Of a stretch of DNA of 64,000 nucleotides, positions 8,417-17,664 are shown piece after piece; positions within the stretch are counted from its first letter, which is position 1; each line of letters starts with the position of its first letter. This DNA comes from an uncultured Verrucomicrobiota bacterium (GTDB lineage: Bacteria; Verrucomicrobiota; Verrucomicrobiia; Limisphaerales; CAIYYI01): NCBI GenBank assembly GCA_903930345.1, contig CAIYYI010000230.1, positions 1 through 64,000 on the forward strand, written 5' to 3'. A program made the translations under genes and the position numbers. Under the pieces are notes generated by a model. The model was not told the origin of the DNA and searched no databases. It was given only the letters and a program-made list of their open reading frames with translations.

Positions 8417-10444
8417 TCAGAAGGAGCGTTTGGCTTTCAAAGTAAAGAAGTGCCGCTGGCGCAATTCCCCCAGATAATCCTGGTCCTGCAGGTCGTAGCT
8501 CAGCTTCACGGATAGCTTGTTGCGCACATATTCCACCCCCGTGCGGAAAATCGCCAGGTTTTGATCAAATCCCTGGCCACGTTCCATCCGCCATCCGCCC
8601 TCCACGCTCCAGGCCAGGGAGGTGGTGAGGTGCTTGTTGTAGCGTGCAATGTGATTATACGCGGTTCGATGCCGCCCATCATCCTTGAAAGCGGTCCAGC
8701 TCTGGTCCAGATCAAAGCTCAAGGTGGAGCCTTCGTTGACCCCAAAACTGAAGGACTGGAAACAACGCTTGGAGGTGAAAGGCCCGAGGTTGGAATCAAA
8801 TATCTCATACTCGGTTCCCGCCCGAAGCCAGCGCCACGACACGTCAGCTCCGGCGACCTTGTCTGTGATATTCTGCGTCAGCAGGGAGAGGGCGCCCCGG
8901 TTGTCCATCAGATTGAGCCGGGCATAGACGCCCATCAGGTAGTTGAAGAAATCCAGCCGGATCTGGAATTGCTGGGCCATGGTCCGGAAGTCGTCCGAGG
9001 GGGCCAGGTAGGCCTGGTAGTCCACCAGCACCGCACCTCCATTCGGAATGGTCGTCAGGCCCGGTGCCCGGCGGATCTCCGTCAACTCACCCTGCACAAC
9101 CACAATATAATCCAGTAGGGGGGTATAGCTCTTGCCGGCATTGTCGGTTACCCGGATGGTGGCGGCAACCACGCGCGGTTCCTTCAGATAGGTGACCACG
9201 CCGTCGGTCAGGTTGTGTGCTTCCCCTATGATCATGAGGGTTTGTCCGCTCGTCTCACGCTGCTCCAAATCGTAGCGTCCGCTGTAGCCCAGGTTCAAAT
9301 CGCTCCAGGAAACCACTCGCCGGGTAAAAGTGCTGCCCCAGCCCAGACCATAGCGCTTGCCTGACAAAGAGGTGCCGGGGCTGGTGTTTTCGAATGTCTG
9401 GCCATGCACATCCGCCGTGGTGTTGAGTCGTTCGCGCCATTGGTGGTGCAAGGAGGCCTGGGCATTGTGTCCCTGGCTGTCCGATACTCCGGCGCTGCGG
9501 TTGTCGTAGCTATAGTTATAATCGCTGTTCAGCGTTTTGGTGTGTTCAATGGTGCCACGCTCCGTCAGCATGAGGTTTCGCGTTGGCACGGTGGAGTCAT
9601 CCATCCGGTTGTAAAACAGGCTGGAATTCAGATGCACCCGGTCATTCCTACCCCAGACCTCGCGGTCGGAAAGGTTGACCGTGTGGTAGGTGCCCTGCTG
9701 CAGCGCCATGTCCGACTCCTGCCGGTTGTAGCTGTCGAGCATGTAGGATAGGCTGGTGCTGGCGTTGTTCTGGCGTTCATTCTGCATGTCAAAGGCCAGA
9801 GTGCTTTCCCGTAGTGTGCTGGGGCGGGTGAAACCGGTGATGTCTTCCTCCAGGCGGGTGTAGTTCACGTGAAAGGGTAGGACCCCCTCCGTGTAGCCGA
9901 TCTGCCCGCCGTAACGCCGGTTGTCCACCGTCACGCGGTTGAAAAAGTCAAACTGGCGGAAGTTATGGTCCTTTTCCGCAAATATTCTGGTTGCATACGG
10001 CTTTTCCTGAAGCAGTTGCAAGGATGTCTGGTATCGTTCCAGAAATCTGATTTTGGACTCCGTGCCAGAAAGGGTCAGGCCTACCGGCTGATTTATGCTT
10101 TGCTGCTGCCAGCTCAGGCCATCCTCCAGCCTGACGTTGAACAGGGCCAGGTTGGGATGGTAGATGGAACCCTGCATGCCCAGATTCAGCATGGGGGCCA
10201 CGTACAAATAGCTGCGCTCCATGGTGCCCGGGCTGTCTTTGCGGCTGCGTATCTCTTTTTCCCCCTCCACTTCCAGTCCCAAACTGGTCTCCGTGAATTG
10301 CATCCGCATCCACTGGAACTGATCCTCTTCCTCAGGCGGTTGCGCTGGGGCAATCACCACCGCATTGACCAGGAATGCCAGACACAAGCTGAACCACCTT
10401 CGCCGCCACGCATTGGTTGCTGGCCTTTTCATTCTGAAGGTCAT
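8417..10444 (-). CDS. Predicted outer-membrane beta-barrel (porin-like) protein
   Basis: 675 aa; N-terminal signal; alternating beta-strand pattern (e.g. LNTTADVHGQTFENTSPGTSLSGKRYGLGWGSTF) and terminal aromatic ...HFFTLKAKRSF. Confidence 0.72.
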   Translation of the reverse strand: MTFRMKRPATNAWRRRWFSLCLAFLVNAVVIAPAQPPEEEDQFQWMRMQFTETSLGLEVEGEKEIRSRKDSPGTMERSYLYVAPMLNLGMQGSIYHPNLALFNVRLEDGLSWQQQSINQPVGLTLSGTESKIRFLERYQTSLQLLQEKPYATRIFAEKDHNFRQFDFFNRVTVDNRRYGGQIGYTEGVLPFHVNYTRLEEDITGFTRPSTLRESTLAFDMQNERQNNASTSLSYMLDSYNRQESDMALQQGTYHTVNLSDREVWGRNDRVHLNSSLFYNRMDDSTVPTRNLMLTERGTIEHTKTLNSDYNYSYDNRSAGVSDSQGHNAQASLHHQWRERLNTTADVHGQTFENTSPGTSLSGKRYGLGWGSTFTRRVVSWSDLNLGYSGRYDLEQRETSGQTLMIIGEAHNLTDGVVTYLKEPRVVAATIRVTDNAGKSYTPLLDYIVVVQGELTEIRRAPGLTTIPNGGAVLVDYQAYLAPSDDFRTMAQQFQIRLDFFNYLMGVYARLNLMDNRGALSLLTQNITDKVAGADVSWRWLRAGTEYEIFDSNLGPFTSKRCFQSFSFGVNEGSTLSFDLDQSWTAFKDDGRHRTAYNHIARYNKHLTTSLAWSVEGGWRMERGQGFDQNLAIFRTGVEYVRNKLSVKLSYDLQDQDYLGELRQRHFFTLKAKRSF

Positions 10445-11610
10445 TGGCTCTGCCCGAAACCATAGACGCTGACTTTCCTGCTCCCGTACTGGTTGACGGC
10501 CAGAACCAGATACTCCAGCTTGAAGTTGGGGGCGGCATATTTCTGGAAGTAAGCCAGATGATCGTAATCGATGATGACCTGGGTGGGCAGATCAAGCGGG
10601 ACTGCACTCCCGCCGCTTTCGCCGAAGAACATCAGGACCTGCCCCTCCGGATTGAAAATCTGGATCACCTGGGCGGCGGCGTCCACCACGTAGAGTCGTC
10701 CTTCACGGTCCACCGCCACGCCCTTGGGCCGCGCAAATTCCCCGGGCCGATCCCCTGAGCGTCCATAGGCGCGCAGGAATTTTCCCTCCGCGTTGTATTT
10801 TTTGACGAAAAAACCACCCATGTCAGACACGTACAACTGGTTCTGGGAGTCCAGAGCCAGGTTGGCGGGGGCGAATAATTTGGCCGATGCATCCTGTCGG
10901 TCGCGTGGGATCTGAAACAGTGGTTGACGGTTGGTCTTGGTGTACACCTGAACGCAGTTGTTGTTCAGATCCGTCACATAGAGGCGATCGCTCGAAATCG
11001 CCACATCCGTGGGCCAGATGGGCTTGAGTGTTCCTGGCGTTGCCGCAGCATTCGTTTGCCATTTGGCATCCCCTGCCGATTTCTCCCCGATGGCACCCAA
11101 CAACGTTTCGTCAGTCGCGAAAATGAGGATTTGATTGTGGCCGCGGTCCGCCACATAACGGGTGCCGTCCTGATCCAGGCGGATGTTGATCGGCGTGTGC
11201 AGGAACTTGTCGATCGTCGAATCAAGGTAGTAGAGTTTCCTTAGCCCCAGATCCAAAATGGAAATGCCGCGGCGGCCGGTGTCGCTGACGAAGATTTTTC
11301 CGTCCCACAAGGCCAGTCCATAAGGCTTGAACAGTGACCGTTTGGGCGCTTCCTTTCCCACCAGGAACCGCGCAAATTTGTTCGGGGCCGCGCCCAAGTC
11401 CCCGTCATCGGAAAAGCTGGTCAAATACTGCAGGCGTGGTTCTGCGGGTGCCGGGGGGTAGAATATGGGCGCGGCGACCGGAGTTTTCTTTTTTGCGCCC
11501 GGTTTGGCTTCGGCTGCTGGCAAAGCCTTGGGTTGGATCAGACCAAATGACAAGACCGCGACCACAAGCCATCCGGTCAGCCGCTGGCTGATTTTGGGTG
11601 TTCTCATCAA
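10441..11610 (-). CDS. NHL-repeat beta-propeller protein
   Basis: 389 aa with signal peptide; repeats FARPKGVAVDREGRLYVVDAAAQVIQIFN and APANLALDSQNQLYVSDMGGFFVKKYN; 4-bp overlap with the porin-like gene. Confidence 0.85.
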   Translation of the reverse strand: MMRTPKISQRLTGWLVVAVLSFGLIQPKALPAAEAKPGAKKKTPVAAPIFYPPAPAEPRLQYLTSFSDDGDLGAAPNKFARFLVGKEAPKRSLFKPYGLALWDGKIFVSDTGRRGISILDLGLRKLYYLDSTIDKFLHTPINIRLDQDGTRYVADRGHNQILIFATDETLLGAIGEKSAGDAKWQTNAAATPGTLKPIWPTDVAISSDRLYVTDLNNNCVQVYTKTNRQPLFQIPRDRQDASAKLFAPANLALDSQNQLYVSDMGGFFVKKYNAEGKFLRAYGRSGDRPGEFARPKGVAVDREGRLYVVDAAAQVIQIFNPEGQVLMFFGESGGSAVPLDLPTQVIIDYDHLAYFQKYAAPNFKLEYLVLAVNQYGSRKVSVYGFGQSQ

Positions 11611-11742
11611 GGTTTTAGCAGAGTCGTTAAGATTCTCTGGGGCAGTATCCTAGGAGGGTTACTGCATCCGGGCGCACGAGTTTGCGATAGTGTTCTTGAG
11701 TGCTTGATCACGTCGTTGCAGTGGCATGTTAAACCGGGGGAA

Positions 11743-11767
11743 GAGGGTGGCCAACTATGCCACCCTC
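11743..11767. other. Perfect intergenic hairpin (9-bp stem, 7-nt loop)
   Basis: GAGGGTGGC-CAACTAT-GCCACCCTC in the 214-bp gap between the tetraheme and NHL genes. Confidence 0.5.
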
Positions 11768-11823
11768 CCCCCCCTCGATCAGAGAGGTAATTCGCCGAAA
11801 ACAACCGGTATTGTCAGCCCCGG

Positions 11824-12459
11824 TTACTTGATGTGGCATTTCAGGCACAGCGCGCTGCCAGTGTTTGCCATGCGTAGAAAGGGAGGGAATTCATTGTTGT
11901 GGACCTGGTGGCAGGAAGCACATTCTACTTTGCCCGCAAACAGCGGAACCTTGCCTAGAGCATCCACCTTGCTGGCCGAGGTTGGTGAGACCAAGGCTCC
12001 ATCGTCGCCAGCCAGTTTGGCATCGTAGAGAAAGGAGATGGGGTGGTCATTGGATAAATCGGTTCCCACCACGTTGGTGCCGGTCATGGGCGGTTGGGTT
12101 CCACTTTTTCCGCCAAACGAATCCATGGCGACCGTGCCATCATGGCAGCTCAGGCAGAGTTTGGAGGAACTGCTCGGAGAGCCAACGACTGCGTTTAGCG
12201 TCGGGCTGACCGTGGCATCATATACCTTGAATGCGACCGTCGATGTCACTTTGTGGTTCCACAAAGGAGCATCCTTGACGGTGGTATCAGAATTGTGCGG
12301 CGTGTGGCAGAAGATGCAGAGTTCATCGGTGCCCCAGCCTTTGACCGAGAGATCGTGCTTGGTGCCAGATATGCCTGCCGCCGCCTGCAGGGCGGTGGGG
12401 GTTGCTGCCAGCAGCGCCAAGGCTGCGGTTAACATCAATAATTGCTTTACGTTTTTCAT
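11824..12459 (-). CDS. Tetraheme cytochrome c, signal peptide
   Basis: 211 aa; CIFCH, CLSCH, CASCH, CLKCH; similar to the first four-heme module of the 579-aa cytochrome. Confidence 0.93.
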   Translation of the reverse strand: MKNVKQLLMLTAALALLAATPTALQAAAGISGTKHDLSVKGWGTDELCIFCHTPHNSDTTVKDAPLWNHKVTSTVAFKVYDATVSPTLNAVVGSPSSSSKLCLSCHDGTVAMDSFGGKSGTQPPMTGTNVVGTDLSNDHPISFLYDAKLAGDDGALVSPTSASKVDALGKVPLFAGKVECASCHQVHNNEFPPFLRMANTGSALCLKCHIK

Positions 12460-12504
12460 ACTTGGATTGGGTTTTGGTTCGGTTGAATCATGCTGATGCT
12501 GAGA

Positions 12505-13014
12505 TTACGGTGCTTGTTTGGGGCGGGTTCGCGGTGCGCGTTTGGCTGGCTTCGGTGCGGTTTTTTCCACGGTTTGTGCATGGCAACGGGCTTCGGTCCG
12601 CTTGTCCAGACCGGCAATGCCGTTGGTAATGACTTCCGCCAGAGTGGCGTTCGTCATTGCTTCACGAAGCCGTCCTTTGGTTTCTGTCCAGAGGTCATGG
12701 GTGGGACAGATATGTTGTGAGTTGCACTCCCTCAGGCCCAGCAGGCACCCGCCCAACCATGATTTTCCCTCCACCGCCTCCACGATCTCTATCAAGGCGA
12801 TGTCTTCCGCTGGCCGCGCCAGACCAATGCCGCCGCTGTGCCCTCGTTTGGTGGTCACCAAGTTCTTTTTGGTCAACAGGTTGATGATTTTGGCGAGGTA
12901 TGGCTTCTGAATGCCCGTGAGGTCCGCCACCTCCCGGATCAATAGAACCCGGTCGGTGCTCAGACAACTGAGCGCGTGGATGGCATAGCCGGTGGTTTGT
13001 GACAAGCTAAGCAT
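12505..13014 (-). CDS. Rrf2-family transcriptional regulator
   Basis: N-terminal MLSLSQTTGYAIHALSCL...IREVADLTGIQKPYLAKIINLLTKKNLVTTKRGHSGGI; three-Cys cluster CLLGLRECNSQHIC compatible with an Fe-S site. Confidence 0.9.
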   Translation of the reverse strand: MLSLSQTTGYAIHALSCLSTDRVLLIREVADLTGIQKPYLAKIINLLTKKNLVTTKRGHSGGIGLARPAEDIALIEIVEAVEGKSWLGGCLLGLRECNSQHICPTHDLWTETKGRLREAMTNATLAEVITNGIAGLDKRTEARCHAQTVEKTAPKPAKRAPRTRPKQAP

Positions 13015-13045
13015 GTTGACTCGTGCCTTTAAATACCAAAGAGGA

Positions 13046-13058
13046 CTTGATTATCAAG
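13046..13058. promoter_or_regulatory. Candidate operator: 13-bp perfect dyad upstream of the Rrf2 gene
   Basis: CTTGAT-T-ATCAAG in the divergent intergenic region (13015-13215), ~32 bp upstream of the Rrf2 start. Confidence 0.45.
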
Positions 13059-13215
13059 ATTAAAGATGATAAATCCGTCATCTAACGACACTGTGATCCA
13101 AACTTTGCTGAAGCTGGCGGTAAACGCGTGACATCCTATGCTTCCATTGCACCGGTTGAAACGGGCTTAACTGAGCCTCGTCCGGGGAAACCATTCGCTT
13201 AAACATAAGACACAC

Positions 13216-15687
13216 ATGTTGAGGCAGATTTCATTCCATCGTCTCGTTAGCCGACCGTCTTTCCCGTCCCTGTTCTTGTTTCTGACCCTGGTCATGGTCA
13301 GCCTGGTGGTTGCCAGTGACCCTCCTCACGACGAGGATTGTGTAGCGTGTCACCTGACCCACAACTCCCTCGGGGGAGGTTTGGGGAGCGTGGCGGGCAA
13401 TGCCAATTTGTGCATCAGTTGCCACAATTCGAAGGGAACGGCTTCCGCCAAGTCCTTTGCGGACAGCCAACAGGCCTTGTCCTGGCCAGGTCTTCCGGTG
13501 GGAACCAACGCCATGGGGACATCTCACCGCTGGGATGTGGGCATGGTCGGTCGCATTCAATTTTTGGGAGGTGCGGCGATACGTTCCACCGGAACCATCA
13601 AGCCAGCCGGTTCATACACTGGGGTTTATCCAAAAACCTACACCCTCACGATTGCCACCGCCGGGAATGTGAATGGGGCCCGTTTCAATTGGTCGGCCAC
13701 CACCCCCGGGGGGGGGAGTGGAGCTCTGGTTCTGGCCCGAGCCAACGTGACCTTGAACGAGGGGATCTTCGTTTCCTTTAGTAACAGCGTTGATGCTGTT
13801 AACGCGTTTCAGGTGGGCGACACATGGAACATCTACGTGCGATCTGATCTTCGCAATCCGACCAATTCGGCCATGTTGACCCGGTTGGATAATGGCCGGG
13901 TCACTTGTTCCACCTGCCACGATGCGCACAGTCAGGCCGATGCGCCCTTCGACCCCAAAGCCCCGGCCTATGCCGGGGTGGGCACGGGGACCGGACGGCA
14001 TTTCATGCGCATCAGCAACAACGTGGAACAAATGTGCGTGGATTGCCATGCCGTGCGGAATGTGACCAATTCCGTTGCCGGTTCGCATCCGGTGGGCATG
14101 GTGTACGCCACCAACGCCTTCTACAAATTCACCACCAATCTGCCGTTGGAAAAAGTGACCGGCAAAATCAGGTGTCTCACCTGCCACAAGATCCATTTTG
14201 CCCCCTCCAACGATGGTGATCTGCTGGTGATGACCAATGCCACCGCCATGTGTGCCGAATGCCACACCCTGGCCGACCGAACCTCTCCGGCAGTCCACCT
14301 CAGTGCCACGAATGGAATGACCCTTTGGCCCGGTGGCCAATATGGTGGCACTTTCCCACAGCGCACCAACGCGAGCGATCGGGGCAGTTGCATGAATTGC
14401 CATGATCCCCACGGGTGGCCGGATACGGCGAATCCCACCACCCATTACCCCAAGCTGCTCGTGGATCAGGAGGAAAACCTCTGCTATGCCTGCCACGATG
14501 CCAATGGACCGGCCCTGAAGAATGTGAAGGATGATTTTGCCAAAGCCAGGCGGCATCCGATCGGGGATTCCGATTCCCTTCGCCGGGCCGGGCGCTCGGT
14601 TGAATGCAGTGATTGCCATAACACCCATCGGGCCATGGTTGGATCGCATGTTTATACCAATACCGCCACCGCCACCCGGAACCTCATTAGCAACCCGCTC
14701 AAAGGGGTGTCGGGTGTGTCGGTGAATTACACCGGTTTGGGGAATTTTGTGGCCCCCACAACGAATCTGTACACGGCTATCCCCAAATCGGTGGGGGCCA
14801 CCTACGAGTACCAGATTTGCTTCAAGTGCCATACCGCCTATTCATTCGGGAGCACACCCCCTCCGGGACTTTCCCCTGTTTACAGCACCGGGACGGCCTC
14901 GTTCACCACCGGATCAACCAACGTCGTCGGTGCCTCCACAACTTGGAGGGCATCCATGGTGGGAATGTGGATCGTGCTGACGAGTGATCCAACCAATGCC
15001 TATCGCATAACGGTGGTGACCAGCACCACCAGCATGACGGTGACCCCGGCCTTTGCGGGTGCCTCGGTTGCCGGCCAGGCTTACACCATCGTGGGCGGAA
15101 CCGACGTGGCCCAGGAGTTCAGCCCCATGAACCGGTCGGGGCACCCGATCATGACCGGCCTGGACAACTATCCCAATTCCACTGCTGTTTCAGGCAAAAA
15201 AGGGCTTTTGGCTGCGGCCTTGAAGGTGCCGTGGAACAGCAGTATTGGTCAGCAGACGATGATGTGTTCTGATTGCCACAACACCGATGGGGCCTCCCCG
15301 GCAGCGCAGGGACCGCATGGGTCAGCCGCGCAGTATATGCTGCGGGGGGCCAACGCTGCCAATTGGCCCAATATCACCCTGGCGAATTTTAACACCAGTT
15401 GGTGCGCCAACTGCCACAACAACGCCGCTGGTTCTACCCACACCCGGGGCGACCACACCGGCCGGCAATGTTACCAATGTCACATCGTGATTCCGCACGG
15501 CGGCAAGCTTTCCCGGCTCATGGCGGATCATGACACGATGCCTGGTCGATATGCCTATAACGGCACCACGAACAATCAGTACATGCAAAGTTTCACCAAA
15601 GCGACGACTGGCGGGTATGGGGAAAGCAATTGCAAGGCGCAATGTGCCAGCGAACACAGAAATCGAACGCCATCCGAAAACTGGTGA
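13216..15687 (+). CDS. Multiheme cytochrome c (13 CxxCH) with inserted beta-rich modules
   Basis: 823 aa; signal peptide; 13 CxxCH from CVACH to CYQCH. Confidence 0.93.
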   Translation: MLRQISFHRLVSRPSFPSLFLFLTLVMVSLVVASDPPHDEDCVACHLTHNSLGGGLGSVAGNANLCISCHNSKGTASAKSFADSQQALSWPGLPVGTNAMGTSHRWDVGMVGRIQFLGGAAIRSTGTIKPAGSYTGVYPKTYTLTIATAGNVNGARFNWSATTPGGGSGALVLARANVTLNEGIFVSFSNSVDAVNAFQVGDTWNIYVRSDLRNPTNSAMLTRLDNGRVTCSTCHDAHSQADAPFDPKAPAYAGVGTGTGRHFMRISNNVEQMCVDCHAVRNVTNSVAGSHPVGMVYATNAFYKFTTNLPLEKVTGKIRCLTCHKIHFAPSNDGDLLVMTNATAMCAECHTLADRTSPAVHLSATNGMTLWPGGQYGGTFPQRTNASDRGSCMNCHDPHGWPDTANPTTHYPKLLVDQEENLCYACHDANGPALKNVKDDFAKARRHPIGDSDSLRRAGRSVECSDCHNTHRAMVGSHVYTNTATATRNLISNPLKGVSGVSVNYTGLGNFVAPTTNLYTAIPKSVGATYEYQICFKCHTAYSFGSTPPPGLSPVYSTGTASFTTGSTNVVGASTTWRASMVGMWIVLTSDPTNAYRITVVTSTTSMTVTPAFAGASVAGQAYTIVGGTDVAQEFSPMNRSGHPIMTGLDNYPNSTAVSGKKGLLAAALKVPWNSSIGQQTMMCSDCHNTDGASPAAQGPHGSAAQYMLRGANAANWPNITLANFNTSWCANCHNNAAGSTHTRGDHTGRQCYQCHIVIPHGGKLSRLMADHDTMPGRYAYNGTTNNQYMQSFTKATTGGYGESNCKAQCASEHRNRTPSENW

Positions 15688-15729
15688 CAAAGTGCGACTA
15701 ATTCCCATGAGCATCCCGAAAAGCATCCC

Positions 15730-17664
15730 ATGATCGGCACTGCAAAGCGATTCCTGCGTTCGCCCCGCGTCATTGTGGCCGAGTTGGCCGGTCTGGCGCT
15801 GTTGTGCGCGCTGGGTGCCAGTCTGCCGCAGTCCGGTACGGCTACCCCGGCCGAACTCGCCCGTCTGCATGAAAGTGGCCCGTTCGTGGTGGCGCTGGTT
15901 GAAACCTTCGCGCTGGACCACATTTTTCGCAGCCCCCTTTTCATGGCGCTGACGTTGCTGTCCGCCGTCTCACTTCTCGTCATCGTCATCGGCCAGGTGA
16001 AACGGCTTCGATCACAGTGGTTTCAGCGGCTTGGCCCCGCCCAGTTTCAGTCGGCTCCGTTCCGGGTGCAGTTTGAACGGCCAGCCAGGTTGCCCTTGGG
16101 CCAGGCGACCACCAAGGTGTGGTCGAAAAACCGCCTCGGTTTGGCTGGCTCAGCCATCTTCCATACCGGGCTGCTGCTTGTCATGCTGGCCGGGGTTTTG
16201 CGCGCTCTGTTTGGGGCGGATGCGGTCGTTGATCTGTTTGAAGGGGAGACGCTGCCTCCGACGGCCCGGGCGTGGGCGGCCCAATGGCCAGGCCTTCTGG
16301 CCAGGCCCGTCCAATTTGAGGAATCGTTGACGCTCAACCGGGTCCACGTTTCCCGCTATCCCTCCGGGGATCTGAAGGAGTTGACGGTCAACCTTGAGGC
16401 GCGCCGTCCGGAAGGCGTTGAAAAGGTCGATCTGGCGGTGAATCATGATGCTCACCTTGCGGGCCAGCGTCTTTTTCTCGGCCGCGAGTTCGGCCCAACG
16501 GTTTTTGTTGAGTGGCAGAACCACGGCGGGTCCTCTGCCCGGCAGGCCGTGCTGCTCGCGCCAGGGAACGAGGGCGTCTTTGAGGGTTGCTCCATCGGCC
16601 CGGGCAATTTGCGGGCTTACTTGCGGACCGTGGGCCGGTCGGCCGGCGACCACCCCACCACGGTGGAGGTGCGCGTGATGAAGGACAATGCCCTCCTGTT
16701 TTCCGGGGATACGCGGGTTCAGGAATCCGTCAGCCTGTTCGGCGGGGACCGGCTGGTGTTGCATGGGGCTGCCTTCTGGGCCCGCCTGCGCGGCAGTCGT
16801 GATGGCGCGCTTTGGCTGGCTTACACCGGTTTTGCCCTGGTTCTGGCGGGCATCACCCTCATTTTTTGTGTGGTCAGGGTGGATGGCTGCCTGGTTGTCA
16901 CCCCGGCGGGAGACTGGGAATCGGTTTTTCTTGCCGTGCGACCGCAGCGTTTTTCTGCAGCTTACGGTGATTATTTTCGCAGTCTCGTGCGCCAACAGGG
17001 GGGGGATCCCGGAACGGAGCTGCCACCAGGTGCCGCTCCGGCGCGTTCCCCTGATGCGGCCAAGGTTCCCACACCGATGGATGGTCCGCCGCAGCGCTCC
17101 CCGGTGGAATTAAGCGGGGCAACGCCCCGCCTGGCTGCCTGGATTTTGCTCGGGGTTTGTCTGGCTGCCCTGCCGGGATGTCAGCGGTCTTCCATGAAGG
17201 AGGCCCGGCAGCTGGTGGAGCGCTATAATCAGGTGGTGTCTGAAGCCTATCGGCGCGGGGATGTCCGGCTGATTGATCCGGTCGTTGGCCCCAATGAGGG
17301 ACGGAAGCTGACCGGGTTGATCGGGGTTCGCACCGATCTGGGTATCACCTTGGATTCCCGGCTGCTCTCCCTCCTGGTCACCCATGTGGATGTGGTGGCG
17401 GACGAGATGCGGGTGCACACGAAGGAGCGGTGGCATTACCGTGATCTCAGGATCGGCACGGGCCAGCAGGTGGGGGAGGAATCACTCGATGCCTATGAGA
17501 TGCTCTACATTTTCAAACGCATCGACAAGGCGTGGCTGGTGGACGAGATTAAGTTTGCCTCGCCGCCGCAGGTGGGCCGCAAGAAAACCCCCTGGGTTGC
17601 GGATCGCCAGGACGCGCACGCTTTGGGTGGCCCGTCCCAGGGCGGGGAGGGGAGACAGCCATGA
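15730..17664 (+). CDS. ResB-like cytochrome c biogenesis protein with C-terminal lipoprotein-like extension
   Basis: N-terminal ResB-type pattern (LFSLxxLCALGASLPQ-like region, multiple TM helices), followed by AAWILLGVCLAALPGCQRSS and a soluble domain; next to a ccsA-like gene. Confidence 0.75.
   Translation: MIGTAKRFLRSPRVIVAELAGLALLCALGASLPQSGTATPAELARLHESGPFVVALVETFALDHIFRSPLFMALTLLSAVSLLVIVIGQVKRLRSQWFQRLGPAQFQSAPFRVQFERPARLPLGQATTKVWSKNRLGLAGSAIFHTGLLLVMLAGVLRALFGADAVVDLFEGETLPPTARAWAAQWPGLLARPVQFEESLTLNRVHVSRYPSGDLKELTVNLEARRPEGVEKVDLAVNHDAHLAGQRLFLGREFGPTVFVEWQNHGGSSARQAVLLAPGNEGVFEGCSIGPGNLRAYLRTVGRSAGDHPTTVEVRVMKDNALLFSGDTRVQESVSLFGGDRLVLHGAAFWARLRGSRDGALWLAYTGFALVLAGITLIFCVVRVDGCLVVTPAGDWESVFLAVRPQRFSAAYGDYFRSLVRQQGGDPGTELPPGAAPARSPDAAKVPTPMDGPPQRSPVELSGATPRLAAWILLGVCLAALPGCQRSSMKEARQLVERYNQVVSEAYRRGDVRLIDPVVGPNEGRKLTGLIGVRTDLGITLDSRLLSLLVTHVDVVADEMRVHTKERWHYRDLRIGTGQQVGEESLDAYEMLYIFKRIDKAWLVDEIKFASPPQVGRKKTPWVADRQDAHALGGPSQGGEGRQP

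Noticed and set aside
13216-15687. Octaheme nitrite/hydroxylamine reductase-type enzyme
   Set aside because: Only standard CxxCH spacing and no CxxCK active-site heme seen in the window's cytochromes; an electron-transfer role is more likely.
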